DNA of 64,000 nucleotides from Fusarium oxysporum f. sp. lycopersici 4287 (GCF_000149955.1 NC_031000.1:857813-921812); one strand, 5' to 3'. Counted from the stretch's first letter, positions 1 through 11,589 are shown. The notes: generated by a model not told the origin, from the letters alone. Numbers and translations are program-made.

Positions 1-3000
1 TGTTTTCACTACTGTGCTCGATAGCGGTAGCAGATATGTGAGTGGTAAATAGAGGGTAGGCGATACGCAGAAACTGGCTGCTCGACTCATCATTGGGGTG
101 TGAGTTATGGGTTTGGTGGGGTGGGCGGCGCGCGGGCTTGTGAATGAAACCAATACTGGGGTCAAGTCAACCGACTGGACCTTAACACAATACCTCCGGC
201 TCGTGCCGGTCCTGAAACCTCATCCCATGCCTCGTTCCGTCTCATTAACGTCCCGTTCTTGCTACAGTATGTATATGTCGTCGCGCCCAGAACAAAGGCC
301 TGAAGGGGAAGCGGGATCAGGCCCGGGCATCCAGAATAGGCTTTTGCAAATGCTTAGGATGCAGACGAGGCACACCGAGTTGACCAGATACGGCATCAAA
401 CATGAATGGTGGTCACAACAGCCCAGAAAGCCGTGGAGGTTATTGATCATCTGCAGACATCTATTCAGGTCTATGACGCGGAGTATATGTAACATAATGA
501 AGCACGAAGCCACAAGGCTACTCTTGCACTGATCACCCCTAGCGGCGCTTCCCCACCACTCACAGTTAACCCTGATCCGTCCCCGCTCGATTGTCACCAT
601 GCCATTCCTGACTTCGGCTCTTTCCCACCGTTACCCGCTTTGACCCTCATTCCTGAATCCAGGGCTTACGAGGTTTAAGAGCCACAATGCAGCTTGCTTT
701 GTTAGGGGGGTGGCGCAGTGGAGCGAATCCTTCTGTCTCTTCGTTGCTTCTCTTGGTAATTGCCCAACCCTGGATCGAACCGCGCCTTTCATCATTTCTG
801 AGATTGGTAGGTTTCAGTATCATTCATATTGGATGCCGTGCTTCAGAATACCACAGGTCGCATCCTAGGTGGAGGATACAAGGTTGCTGCTGGTGCTGAA
901 GCCCCCTGCCCTCCGCTAGCCCCAATGTACTGATGCCTGAACCTGAGACCCCAACGTTTCAAGCGATATCGTGCAGCGTCGGGTTGGAGGCAGAGGTTTG
1001 ATAGACAGCTACCCTACTGTTCGACGTAACTCTGATCTGCCATGATCAAATGGTAAGTAATATCCATAGATAACCTCATCCACGGCCGTTGGTCCTACAG
1101 TCAATGAGGCCATGGAGCATCTAAAACCCCTTTCCGTACGTGCTCTGGCGCCGATGCTACCGCCTGGGTAAGCCCAACAGCATCTCACTATCGAGATCCC
1201 TCATACGAGCTAAGATGGCGGCATGGCTGAACACAGCGATGGGTGACTGCCAAAACTGCCGTGCTACTGAATGAGACCTAACACCGTATTGTGATGGTGG
1301 TAGAAGCCCTAATCTGGACTAGAGTTTGGGACGGAGAGGAGGGGAGGCTGGTGAAACCTAACGCTCGTACATTCTTTTTGGTCCCGTCCCCACCCAATTT
1401 TTTTCCCAGCGCCCATTCAGTCTTGTTTCGAGGGCCTGGAGTCTGGAGGCTAAAATCGAAGGCCAAACGTCAAATCCTTCCCAACCATCCCAGGTCTACA
1501 GTATTTGATAAATACTGCTTCTCCAATGTCTCCAAAAATATGACATATCAGTTATAGCTAATCCGGGTAGTCATGGTTAAAGATGCGTCGCTCATCGACT
1601 CTATTTGACTGTCGTCATAGAGCTCAATCATTAAGTCGTCCCCGCTTTTGCGCACAAACGTTATGGCAGCTGGATAGCCATGTTCGCTGGGACTGGCACG
1701 AAGTTCGTAAGCGCTGGCTTCCTAAAGTGTAGCCCCGGGCCCCTCAGCCGCATCCCTAATGGCTCAGGAATACTCAACCAATAAGGTTGATTCACCTGCG
1801 AGAAGATTATTTTTTTGCGGAATGACCGTTGCGGTCCGTGCCTCAGTCTATGCGCGCCCGCCCCTCATAGGTATTTCAGAGTGAACAATCACAGAAATAG
1901 TACAGTAAAGCAAAGACGTTTAGACTATGCCACCAAGGATCTTGGATATGCCCTCGATAAGCCAGGAATAACCAAATCGCGACATTATAGACCTAGTTGA
2001 AGGTATCGGGACTCGCATAGTAGGCATAATGCGGTATCGGCTGCGCAGTAATGGATGAATTTAGCATGTAAGCCTCTTGAGCCACCTACCTGTTGCTAAC
2101 CAAGTATGAGCCAGGATGCATTGGACTTTCCACATGCACGATTTGGTCACCAAGGTGTCACTCATACCGCTTTCCAACGATATGACATGGCAATGGCAAA
2201 CTTTCTGAAACCAGCGCCTACCATATCAAATAGCTGAACGCTTGAAATTGCCTACCAGATACAGCCAAACCAATCGCACACGTGACAGCACGGGCTGGCG
2301 AATTTTGCCATCAGAATGACATCTACTCCAGCTGCTGGGTCGTTGATTAACTTATAGATGGTATTTTATCCCTGCAGCCGTGTTGCGCTGAAGGCTGCGT
2401 TAGAAAGGTTCAACCTCCTGGCCCTGCGGATTTTTGACCTCATTCTTTCTAATCCTTTTTACACCTTTCATCTTCGTACCGTTGGGGAGCCAACATACAA
2501 CTAATCTATCTTTGATCGATGGTATTTTCCTTAAGATGACCAGCCCCTGTGCGCATTACTATGTAAGCTTCCATTCCTGGCTCAAGTCTAGAGTATTGAC
2601 CACGAAGAGGGCTCTGTCAAGTGCCCTAATATTGTATCGATGTTTGGTACCCGGTGCGACTTCTGTCTGGTGTGGTCTTCCTAGGCGCAATTGAGTCGTT
2701 TCCACGCTGACCCTGGATGTGGTACTAGACGGCAGATGCTGGGATGCCTATGGATGATTTGCTGCCACATCCTTCGACTCCATCCAGCGAATACGTCAAA
2801 CCCAGGAATGAGAACGCACGGAAGAATAAGGCACCTGCTAGTAAGGAGGAGGCGGCACAGTGGAAGAGAGCCTATGCTGTTTCTTGGTCCGTTCAGAAAC
2901 TTGTATATCCGAATGAATGGGGATCCTGAGATGATGATGACAGTACGATGTTTCCTTCTTTCTGATATTAAGTGCTAACGACAACCACTGTCATTAAAAT

Positions 3001-4490
3001 TCCCAGAATGAGTCTCGAAGCCCTCGAAGTGCTATATTGATAGATAGCCCCGATCCGCGTCTAGTAAGCGGTGATATTAGAACTGGCCGGGCAGAGGCCA
3101 CTGAATAAGGGAGCATAGCGGCCGTTTGAAATGTTTCTAAATCCATGTTAGAGTAAGTTACATTTAAGTCTTACTAAAACCTGGTCACGAGGCCAGGATA
3201 ATCACGTCTTCAAACGCTCTAATGTGATATTCATGGTTGAATGCCATATGATTCTTCAGTGACGCTTATCTCTTCCGGGAGAAAGGGAATCCTTGTGCGG
3301 TCTATATCCCACTCCTTCGGAAATCGACCACATCAGGTCGTTGGGGAAATGAGGCTAAAGTGGGGGGAACTGCCATAAACATTAGGAACACACTCTCTCC
3401 TATGGGGTGAAGATATCAGCATCCCCAACAACTCTTACTGTCGCATTCCCCTCCATCAAGTCATCATAGAAGAATTCCTGTCTTCAACTAAAATACGCTG
3501 CGAGGGAATCGCATTGATCTTGATTCAGTTCAACTGTTCCGTTCTTTATTCCCGGTCACTGCGAGCAGGTATATTTTCTTCTATGTGCCATATTGCAAGG
3601 CTCAGGGGAAGGCTTGGCGTCAACGTTCAACTCGAAACGTCGAATCCTACAAATCAGTCGTCAACAGACCGCTTGGAGGCCATTAAGCCAGCAAGAAGTG
3701 CATAAGGAACAGCTACTTCTCCGCAATGCTGAGTACATCTTGCAGTTTCTTGCATGTTTCCTTTTTTGATTCTGCCCACGTGAGAATAGCGAATGTTGTG
3801 AGAATAAGGTTCGTTCAATATGGCAATAGATCGGGGAGATATACAGTCACATGAAACTGAGCCGCGGGGGGTGGGGTTAGACGACAATTTGGGGTACACG
3901 ACAATTTACAATAGAAGGATAGGGTGATTCGAAAATTCGTCATTGTGGCTTGCGATACGAAGTAATGTAACCATTTTGTATGCCTGGACCGTTCAGCAAA
4001 CTCCACCGACTTGTCTATGCATATTCAGTTTCTTACAGAAAGGTCACTAGGCACGGGCGCCGTTCCAGTGGGAGCCAAAAAAAAAGATATAGCTTAGTCA
4101 TCGCTTAATAGCTATAACTTATGTAAGTTATAGTGCTAAGACAACTCTCTGACTGGTAGCTCGGTCTCCGGTTAGCCGGTCTCGTCTTCACCAGTAGAAC
4201 GGGCCGACCCATTTTAGAAGGACGGGTACCTGTCCGCCTATTGACCACCCCTGGAAGTAGGCCGTGTGCACGGGCCACAAAACGTGGTTTTGGGGCCATT
4301 ACCAGTGGTAACTGGGACAGTAGGCTTTCCACAATTGAAGATAGACTTCAGTCCAGGACATGGTAAACTACAATTACTGAAGTAGCGAGAAAGCGGGGAT
4401 CAAATCCACTTGTCAACATGTCGCTGTCAATGAATGTCTCTTACGACACCATGATGGTGTCGCTAAAAATGGCTTAGTCCTTGATGAGTT
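1..4490. other. gene-poor decayed sequence
   Basis: No reading frame here has convincing coding character. All open stretches are under 110 codons, have no recognisable motif, and overlap one another on both strands. No transposon end or long repeat was recognised apart from the short dispersed repeat near 3.85 kb. The stretch is best read as old, mutated intergenic or repeat DNA. Confidence 0.5.
3830..3912 (-). repeat. dispersed repeat R1, copy 1 (diverged)
   Basis: Read on the minus strand, two near-tandem units of the form AAATTGTCGTGTACCCC occur, followed by diverged sequence similar to the R1 copies at 8.4, 21.9, 42.3 and 55.5 kb. The signature is a CTTCTATT leader, one or two AATTGTCG..TACCCC units, then a T-rich tail. 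Confidence 0.6.
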
Positions 4491-4499
4491 TTCCGGGGA

Positions 4500-5020
4500 T
4501 CAGCGTCCTCCCTTATGCCCGTGAGCTTGCCATTTGCCGTACCTGGATTCTCTATCTGTATGAAAGAGGGTGGGGCTCTATTAGGAAGAAGTTGCTCTAG
4601 GCCAACGTGCCCTATCTATCTAGCCATTGCATGGTTTGAATGTGTTCTCTGGTGAGTTTAGCATCTGCCTGACGCAACTAGTCGGTTTCTACTGTGTCCA
4701 TAAAGGCATTCAATGCGGAGTAAACAATCCCTGTAACGGCGCTGATGCGGTTCTGCGTCACTTCTTACGGAAGTATTTATCATGCCTCAACGCAAAGTCA
4801 AAAGCGCCATGTCACTTGCTCGAGACGCTCGAGAAAAGCCTCGTCCTTGGCACATTTTATCTCCACTGCCTCCAATATTACCCGCCCTGTAGCAATCCAC
4901 ACTCCAATAGTTCTGTGAGGGATCTCATGCTTTGCTTCGGCTATCGCACCTAAGCTTGACGCTAGAAGCCAATTCACACAAAGTGCCCTTTACCATCTCT
5001 TGACTGACCAACTTCTTAAC
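4500..5020 (-). pseudogene. possible RIP-degraded coding strand, family unknown
   Basis: One minus-strand frame, read from about 4980 down to 4500, gives peptide-like sequence (for example AEAKHEIPHRTIGVW, then LRQADAKLTREHIQTMQWL). It is broken only by TGA, TAA and TAG codons, each one C-to-T step from an Arg or Gln codon. That is the pattern of RIP on a formerly open gene. A second minus-strand frame is also fairly open over part of the interval, so the frame assignment is uncertain. I do not recognise the family. Confidence 0.25.
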
Positions 5021-5373
5021 GCGCCCCCCAGGGTTCTGAAGTATAAAAGCACGTCATAGATCTGATACTTCAAGGACTTATTGGGTCAGAACCAATGCGC
5101 ACGTTGAAACTGGGCCAGTTAATTCAACTTCCGTCTGATGTTGTAGTTTACTCATGATACTCTGCATTAAGCTTCGCAAATGCAGATCCGAATTTGTTGG
5201 GAGCACATATCCGCTGCTATCCGCCGGGTCTGTTACGAAACTTTATTAGACTACCAATGTTAGGTCCACATGTTGCGCGCAACATCTAAAGTTAATTATG
5301 CCACTCCCAGCATTGGGCTGAATATCAAACCTTCATCTAACATCAACTCTGCGTCAACACTGATAGGATGGTT

Positions 5374-5766
5374 TTACCTTGTGGAAGCACACGTCGTAAC
5401 GATGACATTGTTCCCAAGGTAACATAGTTGGGCCCAGACTTCAGCATAAGCAAAGTTTACCTTCTTGACCGGAAATGTATGCCACGATTTGAAAGTTTCC
5501 CCGCAAAGGGCATCTGCAGTCGATGATGCGAGACCGTTACGGAACTTGACGACGGTGGTAGAAGTGTGCAGATTTAGGTTGATGTTGACGCAGTCGTGAA
5601 TCATCCCCAGAAGTGCGAGAACGACCAAAAACCAAGTAATATTGCAAGTCGTGTGTTGATGAAAGGTATAAAACCCTTTGCAATGGCACTTCTTGACATT
5701 TTGTTCACGACACACAGTAACGTGTTCTTCGCCTGGCCACTTGCTAAATTTCTTCAATACTCTCAA
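5374..5766 (-). CDS. hypothetical ORF, possibly a decayed secreted protein
   Basis: A 130-codon minus-strand frame. Its centre (WFLVVLALLG) resembles a signal-peptide core and is followed by about 75 residues with four cysteines (one within MIHDC, then ALCGE, AQLCY and TTCAS). The N-terminal 40 residues before the hydrophobic stretch look non-native, so the true start may be lost or lie across an unrecognised intron. It sits next to a cysteine-rich secreted protein gene at 6141-6515. A TATA-like sequence on the opposite strand overlaps it, so it may be a chance frame. No family recognised. Confidence 0.25.
   Translation of the reverse strand: MRVLKKFSKWPGEEHVTVCREQNVKKCHCKGFYTFHQHTTCNITWFLVVLALLGMIHDCVNINLNLHTSTTVVKFRNGLASSTADALCGETFKSWHTFPVKKVNFAYAEVWAQLCYLGNNVIVTTCASTR
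5667..5673 (+). promoter_or_regulatory. TATA box of the 5801 pseudogene
   Basis: TATAAAA lies 134 bp upstream of the ATG at 5801. A pyrimidine-rich leader follows (TCTTCAATAC, then CACCTTATATTACTC), and the sequence CAAACAAT abuts the ATG. This is typical of a fungal core promoter and 5' leader, and supports the downstream frame having once been a gene. Confidence 0.45.
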
Positions 5767-5800
5767 TCACCTTATATTACTCTTTCTATCGTCAAACAAT

Positions 5801-5990
5801 ATGGGTGACATCCGATTTTTTGTCCCGGACTCCGCATCCTAGGACTCCAATGTTCTTTCTATCGACCCATACGCCTTAGTCAAAGCCCTTCTTGGCCATT
5901 GACAACGAATATAGCAGCTGCATTTCCCGTTTATGTATGTGCCAATTTCATTTCATATTGAATTATCCTACCTTGACGGTAATGACTCAG
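5801..5990 (+). pseudogene. RIP-type pseudogene with promoter-like leader
   Basis: From the ATG at 5801 the frame reads MGDIRFFVPDSAS, stop, then DSNVLSIDPYALVKALLGH, stop, then QRI, stop, then QLHFPFM. The stops are TAG at 5840, TGA at 5900 and TAG at 5912. Each would be CAG or CGA before a C-to-T change, and reading them as Gln, Arg and Gln restores an uninterrupted frame of 45 codons. A possible intron (GTATGTG... to CTCAG) follows near 5933-5988. A TATA box and pyrimidine-rich leader precede the ATG. The protein family is not recognised. Confidence 0.4.
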
Positions 5991-6140
5991 GGTTGTTTTA
6001 AGCTAAATATAATGAAGGTAATGGAACCAGAGATTCCCCAGTACATAAGACTCTGTCGAAATTTGGCTCCCATGCATAGACAACATGGGTTATCAAAGGA
6101 TTGTTTGGTCACGGCTCCCCTGCCACTTTGTAATTGATAC

Positions 6141-6515
6141 TTAATAGGATCGGTTCTTGCACGTGCCCTTTCGTGGATCGGGGCAGTGCCATTTGCAAAA
6201 CTTATGCTTCTCACAATGTTCCTTGTTGTGCGCTCTGCTTGGCGCAGAACATCGGTTTCCTGGACCAGGCGCATCCTTCTTGTCAACACACTCGTACTTT
6301 GGCTCCCAGTAGCAGCCATGTGTGTTGTAACAGGTTTTAATGTCCGTGCAGCTTGAGCAGGACTTCTGGCCTCGGACTATTAGATATTAGCTGCATATAC
6401 AAGTATTATTTGAGTGAGTAAACATACCCTCAATGTCAGGCTCGGAAAGTGGCTGAGGGGAGGCAATGGTAGAGCCGAGGAGGAGGAATCCAACAGTTGC
6501 TAGGTTGAACTTCAT
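6141..6515 (-). CDS. small secreted cysteine-rich protein (effector candidate)
   Basis: A two-exon gene. Exon 1 is 6515-6428, the intron is 6427-6377 (51 bp, GTATGT...ATAG, with a CTAAT branch-like sequence), and exon 2 is 6376-6141. The spliced product is 107 aa. Residues 1-19 (MKFNLATVGFLLLGSTIAS) form a clear signal peptide with an AS/P cleavage-like end, followed by a short acidic stretch. The mature region holds ten cysteines, beginning with a CSSC pair and ending in HCPDPRKGTCKNRSY, and is rich in Lys and His. Ten cysteines in about 85 mature residues suggest five disulphide bonds and action outside the cell. Small size, signal peptide, cysteine density and a repeat-rich location match the usual profile of fungal effector candidates. 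No named family recognised. Both exons are open and the splice sites are canonical, so the gene looks intact. Confidence 0.75.
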
Positions 6516-7895
6516 GGCGGCTATGTGTGTTCCGGATATGGAAATTTGTATTGGAGCAGAATTTTGTGGTTGAAGGTCAGGTAAATGTGAAGTTTGAATA
6601 GATGAATGATGGTGCTGCTAAAAATCATGAGACGGAGAGAAAGGCGGTATTTATATTTGAGAGATACAGCCAAACCTGATCTCGCTCAATCCTTGTTTGG
6701 AAAGCCGTCAGGCGTATCGAGTTTGAGCGTTGCGATAGAGGGTGAGCCTGCCGTTGAGATTGAGGCCTTCAGCCGAGTAGCATGTTACAGAACGTAAGTG
6801 GAGGTAAGAGGCGTTGCTATTTCATAATCTCTACGCCAGTGCATGCGCCACCCTATTCTACTTCAGTCAAAGATGTGGCACGAGGCCGTGCAGATCTTAC
6901 AGTTATCCCAGTCCACCTTTACGAGTTCCAATGTAGATACGGCTGAAAAACTAACAAAGTGCGAGGAACTCTACGTACCCGAACGGCAACAAATAACACA
7001 CCGAGTAGATTAATTAGATACTCATGGGATTGTCTCCTCCTTACCGGAATCTTCTGCGAAATTCGCCAGTCTCCATTATCAAAGCTCCAATTCCAATCTA
7101 GCTGGCATGTATACTACTTTCCCTAGTTGTTTGTCTCGCCTTTGATACAACAACCTGCTTGAGGACCTTTGACATTTCTAGTCTGCCTAGATTTCCAGCT
7201 CATCCACTTCGGCAAATTGTAGTAATCTCTTGCCGTGCTTATGGTCCGGGAACCGCACGAGCAAAAGATGACAAACTTTAGTTGGGAATGGCTTTGTGAG
7301 AGTCTGGGCTTCACAACTTTTGGCGCCACATCCTGCAGTTCTCATGCGAAGTGAAAAGCCCGTTAGGTAATTAGGTAGACATTACGGTATTAGGTCTGAA
7401 TGTCTTGTAAATCTTTATCTGCTACTTTTATTCTTGTTTTTTGCAGCTTCCTGATATGGCACAAGCTAATTATTGTCTTAAGACTTGCAGATCTTGTGAG
7501 AGGGGAAAATCGAAATTAGTATTGAAGTCTCTCGGGGATCTCGGAAATATCACTTATGTGGAGAGTACTAGTGGGGTGCACCCGTCAGCGTTAGATTGTA
7601 TCAACCAGCCACCCAGTCTTCCCGCGATGGGTGCAATGAATTGTAGTAGAGTTCATAGAAAAACCTATACAAAATAAAAAGGCGCTATCCTAGCTGCGAG
7701 GCGGATACAGCTCTGAATCCATTTGCACTCCCATAGTAAAAAAAAAGGCGCTAATGAACAGACGACCTGAATCCATTTAACCCAAACGGATTCAGGTCAC
7801 CCATAGGTTTTTGTCGATAAAATGCATTTTCAGTAGATGCATCAATTCATTACATCGAGGCAAGCTTAAATCTAGCTTACCAGCCTACTGTACGA
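6516..7895. other. intergenic, no gene seen
   Basis: Upstream of the secreted-protein gene. Short open frames at 6606-6797, 7123-7329 (minus) and 7441-7677 lack motifs or coding character. At 7767-7801 an 11-bp inverted repeat (GACCTGAATCC / GGATTCAGGTC) forms a hairpin. It is enclosed by inverted AAAAACCTAT / ATAGGTTTTT near 7660 and 7803, perhaps a degenerate miniature element. Confidence 0.4.
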
Positions 7896-7924
7896 ATGTT
7901 CATTCAAATCGCGCCGCATTGTCT

Positions 7925-8085
7925 AATTTTTGTCCGTGCCAACCTAGGCGACTACAAATTTCCCCGGCGTTTTGCCGTAAAATCACCTGTAGCTTCTATA
8001 CTTTTTGTCGTGCACATTGATATGGTAACCAAGTTCAATAAAAGTAACCTGTTGTTTACCTCCTTTTTATCCGTGCTTCTGACTT
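7925..8085 (+). repeat. shared upstream module M1, copy 1
   Basis: About 150 bp closely matches 11590-11745. Both contain CCGTGCCAACC, then a TTTTCC-CGTTTT-CC block, AAAATCACCT, CGTGCACA-TG and GGTAACCA-GTTCAA, then a C/T-rich stretch with ATCC-TTTTTATC-GTGC. Each copy precedes a gene start, at 8215 and 11888 respectively. It therefore looks like a duplicated promoter and leader carried with these multi-copy genes. Confidence 0.65.
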
Positions 8086-8214
8086 CCCACTTTTATTCCA
8101 TTCCTACCTCGTTCTACCCTTTCGCCTACTGCTCCAGGCTCAAGATATTGTATGATAAAAGGATATAATATAGAAGCAATAACAGTATATAACAGCACAA
8201 AAAGGGCCAATACA

Positions 8215-8813
8215 ATGGAATCGTCACCTATCGCCCCAACTGCAGGGGTACAACAATCGCCTTATGAATTTCTTGAGTCGCTCTCCTTATGGGTTCATCC
8301 TGAGGCGCGACTACTAATCTGCTTTGATGACAACTGCAAACACGCTATCTCCCCCAATGGGTCCCATCCTACCAATCATCTGAGAGATAAACATAACATC
8401 CCTACTCTTCTATTCCTAATTGTCGTGTACCCCTAATTGTCGACTACCCCTGTTTATTTCTCACGTGTTTGTTTATCTCCCGTCTATTCCCATGTGGCCA
8501 TACTATGGTGACTTATGTTTTCTCATTTCGATCGACAGTCTGCAGGCGCATTACTTACGCAATCAGAATCCTTTTGAGAACGAGGGAGCAGCTTCGAGGT
8601 ACCAACAGAGGTTTGATCCAAAGGGATTGGATGAAAGGGGTCAAAATTGATCTTGCACAAATTTTGAAGAAGCTCGATGCACACACGGGCCAGATGCTGT
8701 GTAATTTAGCACTATGTGGAGCCCTTTCGACATCAGGGAGGGAGAGAACGACTGATGTGTTCGACGTATTCCTAGAGAGTGTAAGTGCTTTCCGGCTCGG
8801 CACATTAACATGA
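8215..8813 (+). pseudogene. OrsD-like zinc-finger family fragment A
   Basis: From ATG 8215 the frame encodes a 62-residue N-terminus with a C2H2-like finger (CFDDNCKH, then HLRDKHNIP) typical of the fungal OrsD-like (DUF3505) proteins, which often lie N-terminal to RecQ-like helicase regions. The homology stops at 8400, where repeat R1 begins. After R1 a short downstream piece of the same protein type resumes (DLAQILKKLDAHTGQML, 8640-8800). Most of the gene between these two pieces is gone. Other copies are at 16.4, 20.5, 25.5, 40.4 and 56.3 kb. The protein cannot be functional as it stands. Confidence 0.6.
8400..8540 (+). repeat. dispersed repeat R1, copy 2
   Basis: Begins CCCTACTCTTCTATT, then two 17-bp units (CTAATTGTCGTGTACCCC and a variant), a CACGTGTTTGTTTAT segment, CATACTATGGTGACTTATG and finally GATCGACAGTCTGC-GGCGCATTACTTA. 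It is nearly identical to 21846-22005. It sits exactly at the junction where the OrsD-like coding sequence is lost. Confidence 0.75.
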
Positions 8814-9532
8814 ATATGGACTTGATGATTGAGACCAATGGGTCAGTAAGTTGAGTGCAAGTTCGGTGGATCTGGCACGGCATCGTTGTTGAGCCTGAAG
8901 CTCTACATATGCAGTAACATCGCGTGGAGATGACGGGAGGAGAACTTGTTCAGCCTCGGACTCGGGCTCAGGCTCGTCATCTCGGTCTATAATCTAGTCG
9001 AGGTTGAACCTCATCTGCCGGAAGATTTGTTGTGCTCTTATAAAGTGCTGTTAGTCGTGGTGTCGTTGGACACGGAGACGTGTTGGTTCATACAAGAGGT
9101 ATCATAGCAGACTAACACGGGTTCTCCAGAGCGCTAGAGATATGATTATGGGGCATGTTTGGCGTTCAGCAAACGCAGTAAATAGTAGAAATTATTTTAG
9201 GTTAACAAACCGAGAGTATTAGACAAGGAAAAGGAATCATCCAAGATAAGCACATTTTTTCTTAAGCTTATGAAAGAAGCGTAGCCCAGGTGTTTTTAAC
9301 AGTCAGTTGAGTGCACTAAGATGGATAACGCGGTGCTTCCAGTGCCGCCAGTCTTGTTCTGGCGCGCTAGGAAACTCATCTAAGCACGTGACGTAGGTAA
9401 ACCGTGTCACTATTTACCTAATTCAATGTAAATATATTACAGTATTGATTCTTACCAGCTCATTTTCGCCACACAGAGTCTCATCCGCCTTTATGGGCAA
9501 ATTTAATTTGGAGATATTCTTAATCACTTATT
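8814..9532. other. intergenic, nothing recognised
   Basis: AT-rich spacer between fragment A and the AT-hook gene. The last 100 bp before 9533 are probably the promoter and leader of that gene, but no distinct box was identified. Confidence 0.4.
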
Positions 9533-10515
9533 ATGACTCCGAATCTATCATCAGCGCGCAAACGCGGTAGGCCGTCTCTCAATCGTAACGTCACAAACTC
9601 TGAACCCGCGGATGAGATCATAGCGTTAGGCCTTCCTGAGAATCGGCGTGTAGATGAGGGTGATAAGCAAAGTCAAGACCACAGGATGACCGTGGGAAAC
9701 CAAAATTGTACTTTCCTACAACAAGATCACCCGTCAAAAAATATGACCATTGAGATCCAAGTCGACAAGCCACCCGATGATGCGGCCAGCCTAAATCTAC
9801 ATTTAGACCAACCACAAGTAAGCTCGCAGCCAATCTCAACTGTCCGAAACCTCTGGGTCCATAGATTGGAATGCACGTCTAGTAAGGATGATCCAAACAT
9901 AGCTTTACCTCTTATAAGCTAACTATTCTACAGCCCTCTGGAAATGAGTTCACAGAAAGCCTGAAGGCCGCCTTGACTAGTTTAAAGCCACAAATCGAGA
10001 GGCTCGAGCAGCTCCTAACATCTATTAACGATGAACACCGCGGACTTGGCGCTGTTAGGCGCAGTCTCTATTCTAGCAAAGATAAGCTAGCGAAAGACCT
10101 GGAAAAGGCCCAGGAATGTCTCATCGATGTCGAGGAATCAACAGCCACCGAGGAAGAAATCGTCAGAGACTTGGAAGGTGTCTATAAGAAACACCCAGGA
10201 GACAACAAACTTCGTGCATTCCTAGACGAGCGAAAAAAGACTGTCATTGAATACCAAAAGGTGTATATTATCGTCAACAGTCAGTTGCGTAAGAGTTCAG
10301 CCGAACTTTCCAAGACCGAAAGTGAGATTCAGTCGGTGAACAGGTGGCTCGATCAGCTTGAGGCCGAGAGAGCCGAGGTCATGAAGGAGAAAGAGGGGGC
10401 TTATAAGGCGATGAAATCTCCGATGTTCATGTCTCAGTTCATGGAACGAGGCTGGCAAGCTAGTGTGGACAGGTTTGGGCAGGCTTTTGGGGATGAAGCT
10501 GACATTGTGACGTAG
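9533..10515 (+). CDS. AT-hook coiled-coil protein, function unknown
   Basis: Two exons: 9533-9817 and 9934-10515. The 116-bp intron (GTAAGC...CTACAG) contains the branch site GCTAAC. The spliced protein is 288 aa. Near the N-terminus, ARKRGRPSLNR is a canonical AT-hook (basic GRP core), which predicts binding to the minor groove of AT-rich DNA in the nucleus. Residues 97-260 are a long charged helical region with heptad-like spacing (IERLEQLLTSI, ELSKTESEIQSVNRWL, RAEVMKEKEGAYKAM), so probably a coiled coil for self-association. The C-terminus is MSQFMERGWQASVDRFGQAF. Unspliced translation stops at 9922, so the intron is required. Open throughout, codon use looks normal. No family name is offered. 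Confidence 0.72.
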
Positions 10516-11393
10516 AACGTACGAAGAGGCTTAAAATGGGAAGCTACGTTCGAAATGGACCTGCTATATTCGAGGCGCCCGCATCAATGCCAGCCATTGT
10601 AACATCGGCTAACCTGCAACCGGACCTAATCACGCAGCGTCACGTAAGCAAGCAGCATTGGTTTGGTACGTCTCACGCCTCGAATGGGACGCTTTACGCC
10701 TTACGGCATCCCCAGACGTTACATCAGTCATGAAACACCTCGTTCCATGATACTTGACTACTGCAGTAGTCTTTTATGCTGTATCGAATGAACGCATTGA
10801 AGTTGTGAGCATTAGTTCTAGTTCAAGCGAAATCATGATTGCAACGTACCTTGCCATCGTTACATAGGCTTATCAGTTAATCGAAGAATTGATGTCAAAT
10901 TTATGTTAAGGGGCAGCTTGAGGTAGCAATTCGTTATTGGTCTAGCATCCTGTATTGACATGAGATGGCACACTGCGGAATACGGGCAGGCCCCCTTCGG
11001 TGATACTGGGGGTTTGAGTAAAGAGCTACGTCAAGGAGCGGACTATAAAACTCGTACAAATCCTCAGTATATGACCAATTCTCGTTTCAACTCGTACGTT
11101 AGCTTGATTTAACAGTCCGCCTATCCCCATTTTTGCTGGCTCTTTGAATCATGACTTTTCCGGCACCGAGCGAATATAAACCCCCTGACGAGGCTTTCGG
11201 TTTTCTTCGCTCCGCGAAATCGAGCTCTAGTCTGAACCAGATAGAGCAGATCAGACATCGATTTTTTCCCCACTCAGACTGGACACTAAATGTAGTATAA
11301 AACCTATTACCATTATACAAATACATACACTATAGCCTTTAGACTCAACTTATTTATATTTTTATAAGACCTTCTAGCTTGTTGTTGGTATAT
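10516..11393. other. intergenic, nothing recognised
   Basis: Spacer downstream of the AT-hook gene. The short frames at 10536-10733 and 11099-11326 (minus) have no motifs. Confidence 0.35.
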
Positions 11394-11530
11394 TTGTCTT
11401 GGAAGTTGCTGACCACGTCGTCTGCCCCAAGCTTTGCAGCCAATCAGAATTTAGTGGTCAAAATATGGCCGTTTTTGGATATGTGGGGCCGTCACTCAGC
11501 CAATCATGAATTTTGTGGTCAAGATCCATC
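11394..11530 (+). repeat. dispersed repeat M2, copy 1
   Basis: Matches 22640-22770 in order: a GACCACGTCGTC-like block, GCAGCCAATCAGAATTTAGTGG, TGGGGCC-CA-TCAGCCAAT, TGAATTT-G-GG-CAA and ATCCATCCATTTT. It holds two CCAAT boxes about 60 bp apart, so it may be promoter DNA carried with a duplicated gene. Confidence 0.65.
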
Positions 11531-11589
11531 CATTTTCAGAAGCGTATCGCCGCTAATCCATATAGGGCCTAGCGCAGCTTTCCAAAAAG

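Noticed and set aside
107..600. Overlapping open frames on both strands near the left end (141 and 112 codons)
   Set aside because: No motif, no signal peptide, unnatural composition, and mutually overlapping frames; probably chance.
1278..1557. Frames on both strands with Pro/Ser-rich translation
   Set aside because: Mirror frames across a T/C-rich tract; no support for either.
2434..2978. Three overlapping plus-strand frames, one with a hydrophobic N-terminus (FFLILFTPFIFVPLG)
   Set aside because: The hydrophobic start is a T-rich tract and the rest lacks coding character; no cysteine pattern or splice site that extends it.
5596..5808. Plus-strand 70-codon frame overlapping the 5374-5766 ORF
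   Set aside because: It spans the TATA box and leader of the 5801 pseudogene, so it is non-coding.
7441..7677. 78-codon frame with CXXC motif (CRSCERGKSK), like the start of a Zn2Cys6 cluster
   Set aside because: Only one half of the six-cysteine pattern is present and there is no continuation.
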